NCBI GenBank assembly: GCA_020073265.1
Contig: JAIQFN010000070.1
Coordinates: 1-32,220 of the forward strand
Direction: 5' to 3'
From: Terriglobia bacterium
Lineage (GTDB): Bacteria > Acidobacteriota > Terriglobia > Bryobacterales > Bryobacteraceae
Length of the DNA stretch: 32,220 bases
The translations under genes and the position numbers were made by a program. The notes beneath the pieces were generated by a model. The model did not search any database, was not told where the DNA came from, and was given only the letters and a program-made list of their open reading frames with translations. How positions within the stretch are numbered: the first letter of the stretch is position 1; every line of letters begins with the position of its first letter. Positions 17,097-23,869 of this stretch are shown piece by piece.

Positions 17097-18128
17097 TTAT
17101 GACTGGGCCCTCCGCCGCCGTCTGCCTTCCTGTGCCAGCCTTACGACCACCGCGGCGGTTGCCTCCGAATCGTGCCGCACTTTATCGGTAAGGTCCGCCA
17201 GCCTTCCGGCTACCACTTTCAACCCCATTTTGAACAGGGCGTCAATATCGTTCTCCACCGGCAGAGCTTCTTCCTGGGCGTAGCGTTTCTTCATGACCGA
17301 AGTGATCGGCCGTATGTTGACGATCGCATAGTCCAGGAGTTTACCTCCCGCATGCTGGTGGATGGCCTTCACGTGATCGGAGGCCCGAAACTCCCTGGTT
17401 TCTCCCGGTTGCGACATGAGATTCACGAAGTACGCCTTCACCGCCGGCGACCTGCGGACGGCCTCCGGAATCCCTTCCACCAGAAGGTTCGGGACGACGC
17501 TGGTGAACAGCGAGCCGGGCCCCAAGGTGATCACGTGGGCGTCCGCGATGGCGCTCAAAGCCGCGGGCAGCGGCCGGACTTTGCCCGGGGACAGCCGAAT
17601 GCGCTTGATCCGCTGCGTGCTGCGGCTGATGAGGGTCTCCCCCACTACGGTCGAGCCGTCCGCCAGCGTGGCTCTCAGCGCGACGTTGGCGTCGGTCGAG
17701 GGAAAAATGTGGCCGGCGATCTTGAGCACCTCCGAAGAGACCTTCACGGCGTCGGGAAAATCGCCCATGATTTGCGTGAGCGCCATCAGGAAGAGGTTGC
17801 CGAAACTGTGGCCCTTGAGACCGCGGCCGGACTGGAACCGGTATTGAAACAACCGCGACAACAGGGCCGAATCCTCGCTCAGCGCCACCATGCAGTTGCG
17901 GATGTCACCGGGCGGCAGGACGTCGAATTCACGGCGCAGGCGGCCGGAGCTGCCGCCGTCATCCGTCACGGTGACGATGGCCGTGATGTCCACGGTGGGG
18001 CCGGCCGAGTCGCCGGGCTTGGTGTAGTGCTTCAGGCCCTGCAGGAGCGCCGAGAGCCCGGTGCCCCCGCCCATCGCGACTACCCGAAGTGGTGAAGTAT
18101 CGTCCATGACAGTGGGAACCAAGGCCAT
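17097..18128 (-). CDS. yvcK: YvcK/GlmR-family gluconeogenesis factor (CofD-like UDP-sugar-binding protein)
   Basis: About 343 residues with the CofD-like fold of YvcK: MGGGTGLSALLQGL near the N-terminus, TVTDDGGSSGRLRREF, PPGDIRNCMVALS, GHSFGNLFLMAL, LGPGSLFTSVVPNLLV and YFVNLMSQPGET. YvcK proteins bind UDP-GlcNAc and, in Firmicutes (as GlmR), link carbon state to GlmS activity and wall precursor supply. I chose the ATG at 18128, preceded by AAAAGAG; an ATG at 18107 is possible. The frame is open further upstream, but that part is TPR-gene and repeat sequence read in another frame. It is directly followed by glmU (5 bp). Confidence 0.88.
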   Translation of the reverse strand: MALVPTVMDDTSPLRVVAMGGGTGLSALLQGLKHYTKPGDSAGPTVDITAIVTVTDDGGSSGRLRREFDVLPPGDIRNCMVALSEDSALLSRLFQYRFQSGRGLKGHSFGNLFLMALTQIMGDFPDAVKVSSEVLKIAGHIFPSTDANVALRATLADGSTVVGETLISRSTQRIKRIRLSPGKVRPLPAALSAIADAHVITLGPGSLFTSVVPNLLVEGIPEAVRRSPAVKAYFVNLMSQPGETREFRASDHVKAIHQHAGGKLLDYAIVNIRPITSVMKKRYAQEEALPVENDIDALFKMGLKVVAGRLADLTDKVRHDSEATAAVVVRLAQEGRRRRRAQS

Positions 18129-18160
18129 CGCGGCTCTTTTCAGCGACCGTTTTCCTTTCC

Positions 18161-18220
18161 GAGCCGCGACCGGTCGAGCCGCACCGTTTTTTTCGGAGCC
18201 GCGACCGTCAGGGAGCGGTC
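18161..18220. repeat. Dispersed palindromic repeat ('GAGCCGCGACCG' type)
   Basis: GAGCCGCGACCG occurs at 18161-18172 and again at 18196-18207. The second copy continues into GACCG-tcagggag-CGGTC (18203-18220), a stem with an 8-nt loop. The first contains the perfect palindrome CGACCGGTCG (18167-18176). A T run lies between them. In one frame it encodes PLPDGRGSEK, a peptide I associate with repeats scattered through Solibacter-type genomes (from memory, not searched). It fills the gap between the TPR gene and yvcK. Confidence 0.55.
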
Positions 18221-18228
18221 TTGGTCTT

Positions 18229-18858
18229 CTACCAGCCCTTCTTCTCAGGATAGAGCAGCGCGTCGAAAGGAGGCTGATGCGCGAGCGGGGCGAAGTCCTG
18301 ATCCTGCCGCGCGATGATGCGGTTGCGCGGCTCCAGTTCGATGGCGCGTCGCAGATTCTCATACGCGCGCGTGGGGTCGCCGCCCAGGGCCTGTGCCAGG
18401 GCCAGCGCATAGTGAACGTGGTCCGCGTTCGGTGTGATTTCGAGGGCCTTTTCCAGGTGCACCCGAGCCTCGGCAACGTTGCGTGTATTGATCAGGGCCA
18501 CGCCGTAGTTGTAGTAGTCCTCAGCCGAAAGCAGGTTCACGGGTGCCTGTTCCAGACGCCGGTCGCACATGGCGATATGCAGCCGCGAGCGCTGTGCCAC
18601 GTCGCGCTCGGGTCCGCCCGCCGCATTCACAAACAGTTCCCGCGCTTCTCGCCATTGACGCATGTGAAACAGCTTCACGGCGGCTTCGAAAACGCTACGC
18701 TGCTTCTGTGGGTCGGTGGACTGCGCCAGGGCTGCGGCTTTCACGCGAGAGGAGACCGGTGCAGCCTCGGGATCGGACTCCGCCGGTTGGGTTGCCTGTG
18801 GTTTGGTCATTCTCCGTTCGGTGTTCTTCGGTACCGCACGCTTGTTTTTCCCGGTCAT
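18229..18858 (-). CDS. TPR-repeat protein
   Basis: This 209-residue soluble protein has a polar, Pro/Ala-rich N-terminus (about 1-45) and TPR-like helices after it. Recognisable repeat segments are AAVKLFHMRQWREARELFVNA, YYNYGVALINTRNVAEARVH and HYALALAQALGGDPTRAYEN, with LEKALEITP and LRRAIELEP in the second helices. TPR proteins are usually scaffolds; no partner is evident. It is upstream of yvcK-glmU on the same strand, about 100 bp away across the palindromic repeat, so co-transcription is possible. ATG 18858 is the longest start; an in-frame ATG at 18810 is also possible. Confidence 0.7.
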   Translation of the reverse strand: MTGKNKRAVPKNTERRMTKPQATQPAESDPEAAPVSSRVKAAALAQSTDPQKQRSVFEAAVKLFHMRQWREARELFVNAAGGPERDVAQRSRLHIAMCDRRLEQAPVNLLSAEDYYNYGVALINTRNVAEARVHLEKALEITPNADHVHYALALAQALGGDPTRAYENLRRAIELEPRNRIIARQDQDFAPLAHQPPFDALLYPEKKGW

Positions 18859-18950
18859 GTCAGCCAGCCGTTACTGGCATAGGGAACGATTAGGCGTTTA
18901 TACCAGACCGCGCCCCATCGGCGCAAGGGCTCGCTTCGCTCGCCGGAGTT

Positions 18951-18974
18951 GGGGTTAGGGGTTAGGGGTTGGGG
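18951..18974 (+). repeat. Telomere-like G-quadruplex motif
   Basis: Four runs of GGGG are separated by TTA, TTA and TT at 18951-18974, an ideal intramolecular G-quadruplex pattern made of a 7-bp unit GGGGTTA. About 100 bp away, CCAACCCCCAACCCCC at 19071-19086 puts two more G5 runs on the opposite strand and is partly complementary. Both lie in the 235-bp space between galT and the TPR gene, where I see no gene. Confidence 0.7.
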
Positions 18975-19093
18975 CGAGAGAGCCGGTGTCGGAGACAAAA
19001 GGGTAGTCGCTATCGTGGCGAGGCAACAGGGCCAGGGTGCGCCTGACGAGTTCGCGGCGGGCTGCGGTGTCCAACCCCCAACCCCCGCTTCTC

Positions 19094-20095
19094 TTATCCC
19101 AAGCCGGCTTCGCGCAGGAATCGCGCGGATTCCTCGGGGGGCGTGGGGTTAATGTAGAACCCGGTCCCCCATTCGAATCCCGCCACCTTGGTCAGTTTGG
19201 GGATGATCTCGATGTGCCAGTGATAGTATGGCAGCGACGGCTCCTGCACGGGGGCGCTGTGCACGATGAAATTGTAGGCGGGCCGCTCCAGTACCTTGTC
19301 GATCTTGCGCATAGTGGAACGTAAAATCCACGCCATGTTCTGCAGCGTGGGCGCGTCCGCTTCCTCGAAGTGCGATGCATGTCGTTTCGGCAGGATCCAG
19401 GTTTCGAACGGGAATCGTGGGGCGTACGGCTGCAGCACCGTGAAGCGGTCGGTCTCGGTCACCAGCCGAACGCCGGCCGTGCCTTCCTGCCGGATGATAT
19501 CGCAGAAGATACAGCGCTCTTTCAAGTCGTAGAACGCCTCCGAGGCGTCCACTTCTTCCTTCACGCGCTTGGGAATGACCGGCAGTGCGATGAGTTGGCA
19601 ATGCGGATGTTCGAGCGACGCCCCGGCCGCTTCACCATGATTCTTGAACAGCAGAATATAGCGGAACCTGCGGTCCTTCTTGAGGTCCGAGACCCGGTCC
19701 CTGAAGGCCCAGAGCAACTCTTCGATCTGCTTCTCGGGCATCTCCGCCAGGGTCGCGGCGTGGTCGGGAGTCTCGATGATCACCTCGTGCGCGCCGATGC
19801 CATTCATCTTGTCGTACATCCCTTCGCCCTGGCGATTGAGCTCGCCTTCGATGCCCAGCACCGGGAACTTGTTGGGCACCACGCGCACGCGCCAACCAGG
19901 CTGGTCGCGGCCGCCGCTCGTGCGGTAGGCCAGAATCTCCGGCGGGGTCTTGTGCTCGTTGCCGGAATCGAATGGGCAAACGCCGGTCGAGGCCGGCGGC
20001 ACCGACTGCCGGATGAAATCGCTGGGGCGCTTGGCGCGATCGGTGGCAATGATGACCCAACGCCCCGTAATGGGATCTTTACGTAACTCGGGCAA
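19094..20095 (-). CDS. galT: Galactose-1-phosphate uridylyltransferase
   Basis: About 333 residues of the GalT family (HIT superfamily): start region LPELRKDPITGRWVIIATDR, NKFPVL, AHEVIIETPDH, NHGEAAGASLEHPHCQLIA with the catalytic His-Pro-His, CIFCDII, and WHIEIIPKLTKVAGFEWGTG. It exchanges UDP between glucose-1-P and galactose-1-P in the Leloir pathway. I place the start at the TTG at 20095, because GGAGGA lies 10 nt upstream and family members begin with (M)PELRKDP. A TTG at 20122 would add nine residues but has no ribosome-binding site and would lie about 12 nt from the predicted transcript start. No other gal genes are nearby; it is transcribed away from the hydroxyproline operon. Confidence 0.9.
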   Translation of the reverse strand: MPELRKDPITGRWVIIATDRAKRPSDFIRQSVPPASTGVCPFDSGNEHKTPPEILAYRTSGGRDQPGWRVRVVPNKFPVLGIEGELNRQGEGMYDKMNGIGAHEVIIETPDHAATLAEMPEKQIEELLWAFRDRVSDLKKDRRFRYILLFKNHGEAAGASLEHPHCQLIALPVIPKRVKEEVDASEAFYDLKERCIFCDIIRQEGTAGVRLVTETDRFTVLQPYAPRFPFETWILPKRHASHFEEADAPTLQNMAWILRSTMRKIDKVLERPAYNFIVHSAPVQEPSLPYYHWHIEIIPKLTKVAGFEWGTGFYINPTPPEESARFLREAGLG

Positions 20096-20141
20096 TTCGA
20101 CGAGTTCCTCCGGTATCGGCAACTGGCATGAGTACTAGACG

Positions 20142-20147
20142 ATTATA
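20142..20147 (-). promoter_or_regulatory. Putative -10 box of galT
   Basis: A consensus TATAAT reads leftward at 20147-20142, 47 bp before the TTG at 20095. No good -35 hexamer is visible at 17 bp. The position fits a leader of about 40 nt with the GGAGGA ribosome-binding site. Confidence 0.4.
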
Positions 20148-20215
20148 GCGTGACCGCTAACGAACTCGTCCTCTTTCTTCCTTTCCCACCCAAGATCTGC
20201 GCCAGCCGATTCCTC

Positions 20216-20221
20216 TATAAT
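20216..20221 (+). promoter_or_regulatory. Putative -10 box of the hydroxyproline operon
   Basis: A consensus TATAAT lies at 20216-20221, 21 bp before the ATG at 20243. The -35 region is weak, suggesting an activator or a poorly conserved element. The leader would be about 15 nt. Confidence 0.4.
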
Positions 20222-20242
20222 CAACAACGGGTCAACAAAAAC

Positions 20243-21151
20243 ATGAAAGTTAACTGGAGGGGTGTATTCCCCGCTATCACAACTCAGTTTCGGCAGGACC
20301 AGTCTTTGGATCTTCGAGCGACTGCCGGGCATTTGGAAGCCATGATGCGGGCCGGGATTCATGGTGTGGTTCTTCTGGGAACTGTGGGCGAGAACACGGC
20401 CCTCGAGCCCCAGGAAAAGCTCGAAGTCCTCAGGGAAATGAAGCAGGTGGCCGGTGGCCGGATTCCCGTCCTCACCGGAGTGGCCGAGTACACCACCGCG
20501 CTGGGCTGCCGCTTCGCGCGCGACGCCGAGAAGATCGGTGTCGATGGCCTGATGGTGCTGCCCGCCATGGTCTACAAATCCGATGACCGCGAGACCCTCC
20601 ACCATTTCCGAACCGTGGCGCGCGCCACGGGGCTGCCCGTCATGGTCTACAACAACCCGGTTTCGTACAACGTGGATGTCTCGCCGGAAATGTTCGCGCA
20701 ACTGGCGGATGAGCCCAGCCTGGTGGCCATCAAGGAATCGTCCGAGAACGTTCGCCGCATCACCGACCTGGTGAACATTGTGGGCGATCGTTACATCCTC
20801 TTCGGGGGCGTGGACGACCTGGTGCTTGAAAGCGTTCTGCTGGGCGCGCAGGGCTGGATTTCCGGCCTGGTCAACGCGTTTCCCGACGAGAACCGCGCGC
20901 TGTGGGACCTGGCCACGGCAGGGAAATGGAAGGAAGCGCGCGAGCTCTACCGCTGGTACACGCCGCTTTTGCACCTCGACACCAAGGTGAAACTGGTGCA
21001 ATACATCAAGCTGGCGATGGCCGAGACCGGGCTGGGATCGGAGATGGTGCGGGCGCCGCGTTTGCCCATCGTGGGCGCCGAGCGCGACGAGATCCTGGGA
21101 GTGATCCGGCGTGCCATCGCGACACGGCCGGCGCTGGCGGCGGCGCAATGA
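20243..21151 (+). CDS. DapA-family lyase, probably 1-pyrroline-4-hydroxy-2-carboxylate deaminase
   Basis: This 302-residue protein has a (beta/alpha)8 DapA fold: GVFPAITTQF, LLGTVGENTALEPQEK, catalytic Tyr in MVYNNPVSYN, Schiff-base Lys in LVAIKESSENV, and the GGVDDL segment. The family includes dihydrodipicolinate synthase, but the genes that follow (epimerase, FAD dehydrogenase, [2Fe-2S] subunit) point to hydroxyproline breakdown. There a DapA homologue deaminates pyrroline-4-hydroxy-2-carboxylate to 2-ketoglutarate semialdehyde. The ATG at 20243 follows a consensus -10; an upstream GTG at 20150 would overlap the promoter. The stop overlaps the next start (ATGA). The semialdehyde dehydrogenase for the last step is not in the window. 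Confidence 0.85.
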   Translation: MKVNWRGVFPAITTQFRQDQSLDLRATAGHLEAMMRAGIHGVVLLGTVGENTALEPQEKLEVLREMKQVAGGRIPVLTGVAEYTTALGCRFARDAEKIGVDGLMVLPAMVYKSDDRETLHHFRTVARATGLPVMVYNNPVSYNVDVSPEMFAQLADEPSLVAIKESSENVRRITDLVNIVGDRYILFGGVDDLVLESVLLGAQGWISGLVNAFPDENRALWDLATAGKWKEARELYRWYTPLLHLDTKVKLVQYIKLAMAETGLGSEMVRAPRLPIVGAERDEILGVIRRAIATRPALAAAQ

Positions 21152-22110
21152 CACGACGCGTCCGCGTGGTCGACTCCCACACGGGCGGCGAACCCACCAG
21201 GGTGGTGGTCTCCGGAGGGCCGGATTTGGGCGCTGGGCCAATGGCCCAACGCCTGGAACGATTTCGCGCCGGGTTCGACAGCTTCCGCTCCGCGGTGGTG
21301 AACGAGCCGCGCGGCAATGATGCCATCGTCGGGGCGCTCTTGTGCGAGCCATCCGACCCTTCCTGCGACGCCGGCGTGATCTTCTTTAACAACGTCGGCT
21401 ACCTGGGGATGTGCGGCCACGGCACCATCGGGCTGATGGTGACGCTGGCGCATCTGGGGCGGATTCGCGGAGGCGTGTGCCGCCTCGAAACCCCGCCGGG
21501 CGTCGTGGAAGCTCGCCTCCATCACGATGGCCGCGTCACCTTTCGCAACGTGGCCAGCTACCGCAGCGCGGCGCATGTGCCCGTGGAAGCGCCGGGAATT
21601 GGAAGAGTGTACGGGGACATTGCCTGGGGCGGGAACTGGTTCTTCCTGTCGAGCGGCCACGGCCAGGCCCTGACTCTTGACCGGCTGGATGAGCTCACCG
21701 ACTTTGCCTGGCGCATCCGGCAGGGTCTCACGGCCCACGGCATCACCGGCTCGGGTGGCGGCGAGATCGATCACATCGAGCTTCTCGGCCACCCCACCGT
21801 TCCCGGCGCCGACAGCAAGAACTTCGTCCTGTGCCCCGGCAAAGCGTACGACCGTTCGCCCTGTGGCACCGGAACCAGCGCCAAGCTGGCCTGCCTGTAC
21901 GCCGATGGCAAGTTGCAGCCCGGCCAGACCTGGCGCCAGGAGAGCATCGTCGGAAGCATTTTCGAAGGGACCGTTTCCCTGGTGGACGGCAGGATCTATC
22001 CGGAGATCACCGGCTCCGCGTACGTGAATGCCGACGCCGAGCTGATTCTCGATGAGAGCGATCCGTTCTGCTACGGAATCCGGGGAGCATGCGCGCAAGT
22101 TACGACGTAG
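21148..22110 (+). CDS. 4-hydroxyproline 2-epimerase (proline racemase family)
   Basis: This 320-residue protein begins with VRVVDSHTGGEPTRVV. It has both catalytic cysteines of the two-base mechanism: one in MCGHGTIGL (about residue 90) and one in SPCGTGTSAKLA (about residue 236), with GGGEIDHIEL between them. Cys-Cys pairs with CGHGTIG are typical of hydroxyproline epimerases; trans-3-hydroxyproline dehydratases carry Thr at the second position. It would convert trans-4-hydroxy-L-proline to cis-4-hydroxy-D-proline. It overlaps the upstream gene by 4 bp and the downstream gene by 22 bp, so it sits in a tight operon. Confidence 0.9.
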   Translation: MTRRVRVVDSHTGGEPTRVVVSGGPDLGAGPMAQRLERFRAGFDSFRSAVVNEPRGNDAIVGALLCEPSDPSCDAGVIFFNNVGYLGMCGHGTIGLMVTLAHLGRIRGGVCRLETPPGVVEARLHHDGRVTFRNVASYRSAAHVPVEAPGIGRVYGDIAWGGNWFFLSSGHGQALTLDRLDELTDFAWRIRQGLTAHGITGSGGGEIDHIELLGHPTVPGADSKNFVLCPGKAYDRSPCGTGTSAKLACLYADGKLQPGQTWRQESIVGSIFEGTVSLVDGRIYPEITGSAYVNADAELILDESDPFCYGIRGACAQVTT

Positions 22111-23216
22111 CCATCGCCGGTGGCGGCATTGTAGGCGCCGCCTGTGCCGCGGAGTGCTCCGCCGCGGGGCTCTCTGTGGTGGTGGTGGAACCCGGGCCCG
22201 TCGGCGGAGGCGCCACCGCGGCGGGCATGGGGCACATCGTGGTGATGGACGATTCACCGGCGCAGATCGCCCTTACCCTCTATTCGCGCAGCCTCTGGAT
22301 CGCACTTTCGGGCGAGCTTCCCGCCGACGTCGAATACCTGCCGTGCGGCACCATGTGGGTGGCGGCCGGCGAGGAAGAGATGGCCGAGGTCCGGCGCAAG
22401 AAGCGCCTGCTCGATGGCATCGGCGTGCGGGCCGAAGTGCTCGATTCCCGGCAACTCGCCGAAGCCGAGCCGCATCTTCGGCCGGGACTCGCCGGCGGGC
22501 TTCTGGTGATCGACGATTCGGTGGTGTACCCACCCTGCGCGGCGCGTTTTCTGCTGGAGCGCGCCCGCGTGCATGGGGCCGTGGTGTGCATAGGGGAGCG
22601 CGCCGCCGAACTGACCGGCCAGGGGATCAAACTCCGCGACGGCACCGTTCTGGCCGCGGGCATCACCGTGAATGCTACCGGCGCGTGGGCGCCCGAACTC
22701 ACCCCCGGAATCGAGGTCCGCAAACGCAAAGGGCACCTCTTGATTACAGAACGCTATCCGGGATTTGTCCACGCGGTGCTCATCGAGTTGGGATACCTGA
22801 AGAGCGCCCACTCCACCACCGCGGATTCGGTGGCGTTCAACGCGCAGCCCAGGCGCACCGGCCAGGTGCTGATCGGGTCGTCGCGCCAGTTCGGCGCGGA
22901 GGATACCGCCATCGATACTCACATGCTGCGCCGCATGCTCCAGCGGGCCGAGGATTACATGCCCGGCCTCGCGGATCTCATTGCCATCCGCACCTGGACC
23001 GGCTTCCGCGCCGCGACTCCGGATAAGCTGCCGCTGATCGGTCCGTGTCCCGGTAACGAGACACTGTACCTGGCTACGGGACACGAAGGCCTTGGAATCA
23101 CCACCTCGCTGGCGACCGGCAAGCTGGTAACGGATCAGATACTTCGCCGCACGCCCCCGATTCCGTTCGAGCCCTATCTCCCCAGCCGCCGTCACGAGGA
23201 GGCATCGCATGGCTGA
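22089..23216 (+). CDS. FAD-dependent D-amino-acid (D-hydroxyproline) dehydrogenase, catalytic subunit
   Basis: This 375-residue DAO-family flavoprotein has an N-terminal Rossmann motif VAIAGGGIVGAACAAECSAA, then VVVVEPGPVGGGATAAGMGH. A substrate-domain core follows, and a C-terminal RTWTGFRAATPDKLPLIGP and ATGHEGLGITTSLATG that close the FAD site. In context it is the beta-type subunit of a multi-subunit D-hydroxyproline dehydrogenase feeding electrons to the [2Fe-2S] subunit encoded next. Start ATG 22089 lies within the epimerase end with GGGGAG upstream. The stop overlaps the next start through ATGGCTGA. Confidence 0.85.
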   Translation: MRASYDVAIAGGGIVGAACAAECSAAGLSVVVVEPGPVGGGATAAGMGHIVVMDDSPAQIALTLYSRSLWIALSGELPADVEYLPCGTMWVAAGEEEMAEVRRKKRLLDGIGVRAEVLDSRQLAEAEPHLRPGLAGGLLVIDDSVVYPPCAARFLLERARVHGAVVCIGERAAELTGQGIKLRDGTVLAAGITVNATGAWAPELTPGIEVRKRKGHLLITERYPGFVHAVLIELGYLKSAHSTTADSVAFNAQPRRTGQVLIGSSRQFGAEDTAIDTHMLRRMLQRAEDYMPGLADLIAIRTWTGFRAATPDKLPLIGPCPGNETLYLATGHEGLGITTSLATGKLVTDQILRRTPPIPFEPYLPSRRHEEASHG

Positions 23217-23457
23217 CACAGTGAGTCTCTCTGTAAACGGCGCCAACGTGACGGTGCCCTCCGGCGCGATGGTGTCCGCCGCCGTCGCGTTGGCTGGTGT
23301 GAGTAGCTTCCGCAAGTCCGTAAGCGGCGAGCCCCGCGGCCCTCTTTGCGGTATGGGTATCTGTTTCGAGTGTCGCGTGACCATCAACGGCTGGGAGCAC
23401 TGCCGCAGTTGCCAGATCCTCTGCCAGGAAGCCATGGAGGTCCGCACCGATGGCTGA
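23209..23457 (+). CDS. (2Fe-2S)-binding subunit of D-hydroxyproline dehydrogenase
   Basis: This 82-residue protein has a ferredoxin-like fold, with cysteines in CGMGICFECRVTING and a later CRSCQILC, fitting the small HcnA-like iron-sulfur subunit of multi-subunit amine or hydroxyproline dehydrogenases. The ATG at 23209 has GAGGAGG at ideal spacing and overlaps the catalytic subunit stop by 8 bp. Such enzymes also need a large FAD/NAD-type subunit of about 450 residues, which would start at 23450 but is cut off, so the complex is probably incomplete in this genome copy. Confidence 0.85.
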   Translation: MADTVSLSVNGANVTVPSGAMVSAAVALAGVSSFRKSVSGEPRGPLCGMGICFECRVTINGWEHCRSCQILCQEAMEVRTDG

Positions 23458-23485
23458 GGCGTTGCGATCAACTGTAAGAACGTGA
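23450..23485 (+). pseudogene. Truncated start of the large dehydrogenase subunit
   Basis: ATGGCTGA at 23450-23457 overlaps the [2Fe-2S] gene stop exactly as at the previous junction. The frame reads MAEALRSTVRT and stops at 23485. The first residues resemble the expected N-terminus of the alpha (FAD/NAD, HcnB-like) subunit, whose GGGPAG motif should follow at once but does not. The remaining 1.3 kb is gone, so the break is at about 23465-23475. This is inferred from gene order and the conserved overlap. Confidence 0.5.
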
Positions 23486-23793
23486 TAATCGGCCGCCGAT
23501 GAACGCGGATGAAAAACAGACGTTTCCGCAACTCCATGAGAAGAGTTGCCGGCCATTGGGAGCTCTGTCCGAGTGGCGCGTCAACCGCCCGGAGCACTCA
23601 ATTGCGGGCCGATAACGTCGGTAAACGTTGCGCGACCAGGCGTGAGTAATGTGCACTGGGCGGGTCAAGGGGACTCCTACGTCTTGGGCGCGCGAAGATC
23701 AGCTTCTGAGGAACTCCCCCGGAAGTTGTTGATAATACGGGATCGGTAGCCTGTTGAAAAATGTCGGAAACTGGCGTCGCGCAAGCAGGAGTA
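23486..23793. other. Gene-free scar between the hydroxyproline operon and IS110
   Basis: I see no gene in this stretch. It holds GGCCGCCGATGAACGCGGAT near 23490, a phrase that resembles dispersed repeats of environmental bacteria. TGAGGAACTCCC at 23707-23718 recurs at 23833-23844 within the IS110 flank. The rest looks like decayed sequence next to insertion elements. Confidence 0.4.
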
Positions 23794-23869
23794 CCTCCCC
23801 GGTATGGCCCCACCGAGCGGGCAGTTTGCTTTTGAGGAACTCCCTCCTCGGACCTTTTGATTCAGCCGG

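Noticed and set aside
15592-17283. Open frame of 563 codons on the + strand
   Set aside because: Antisense of glmU, which has unmistakable catalytic motifs on the other strand.
18129-18476. N-terminal extension of the yvcK frame
   Set aside because: This part is the TPR gene and palindromic repeat read out of frame (it gives PLPDGRGSEK); YvcK homology starts after 18128.
20150-20242. GTG start 31 codons upstream for the DapA-family gene
   Set aside because: The extra residues have no family match and would cover the consensus -10; ATG 20243 gives the normal N-terminus.
20947-22257. Open frame of 436 codons on the - strand
   Set aside because: Antisense of the epimerase and the end of the DapA-family gene; no signature found.
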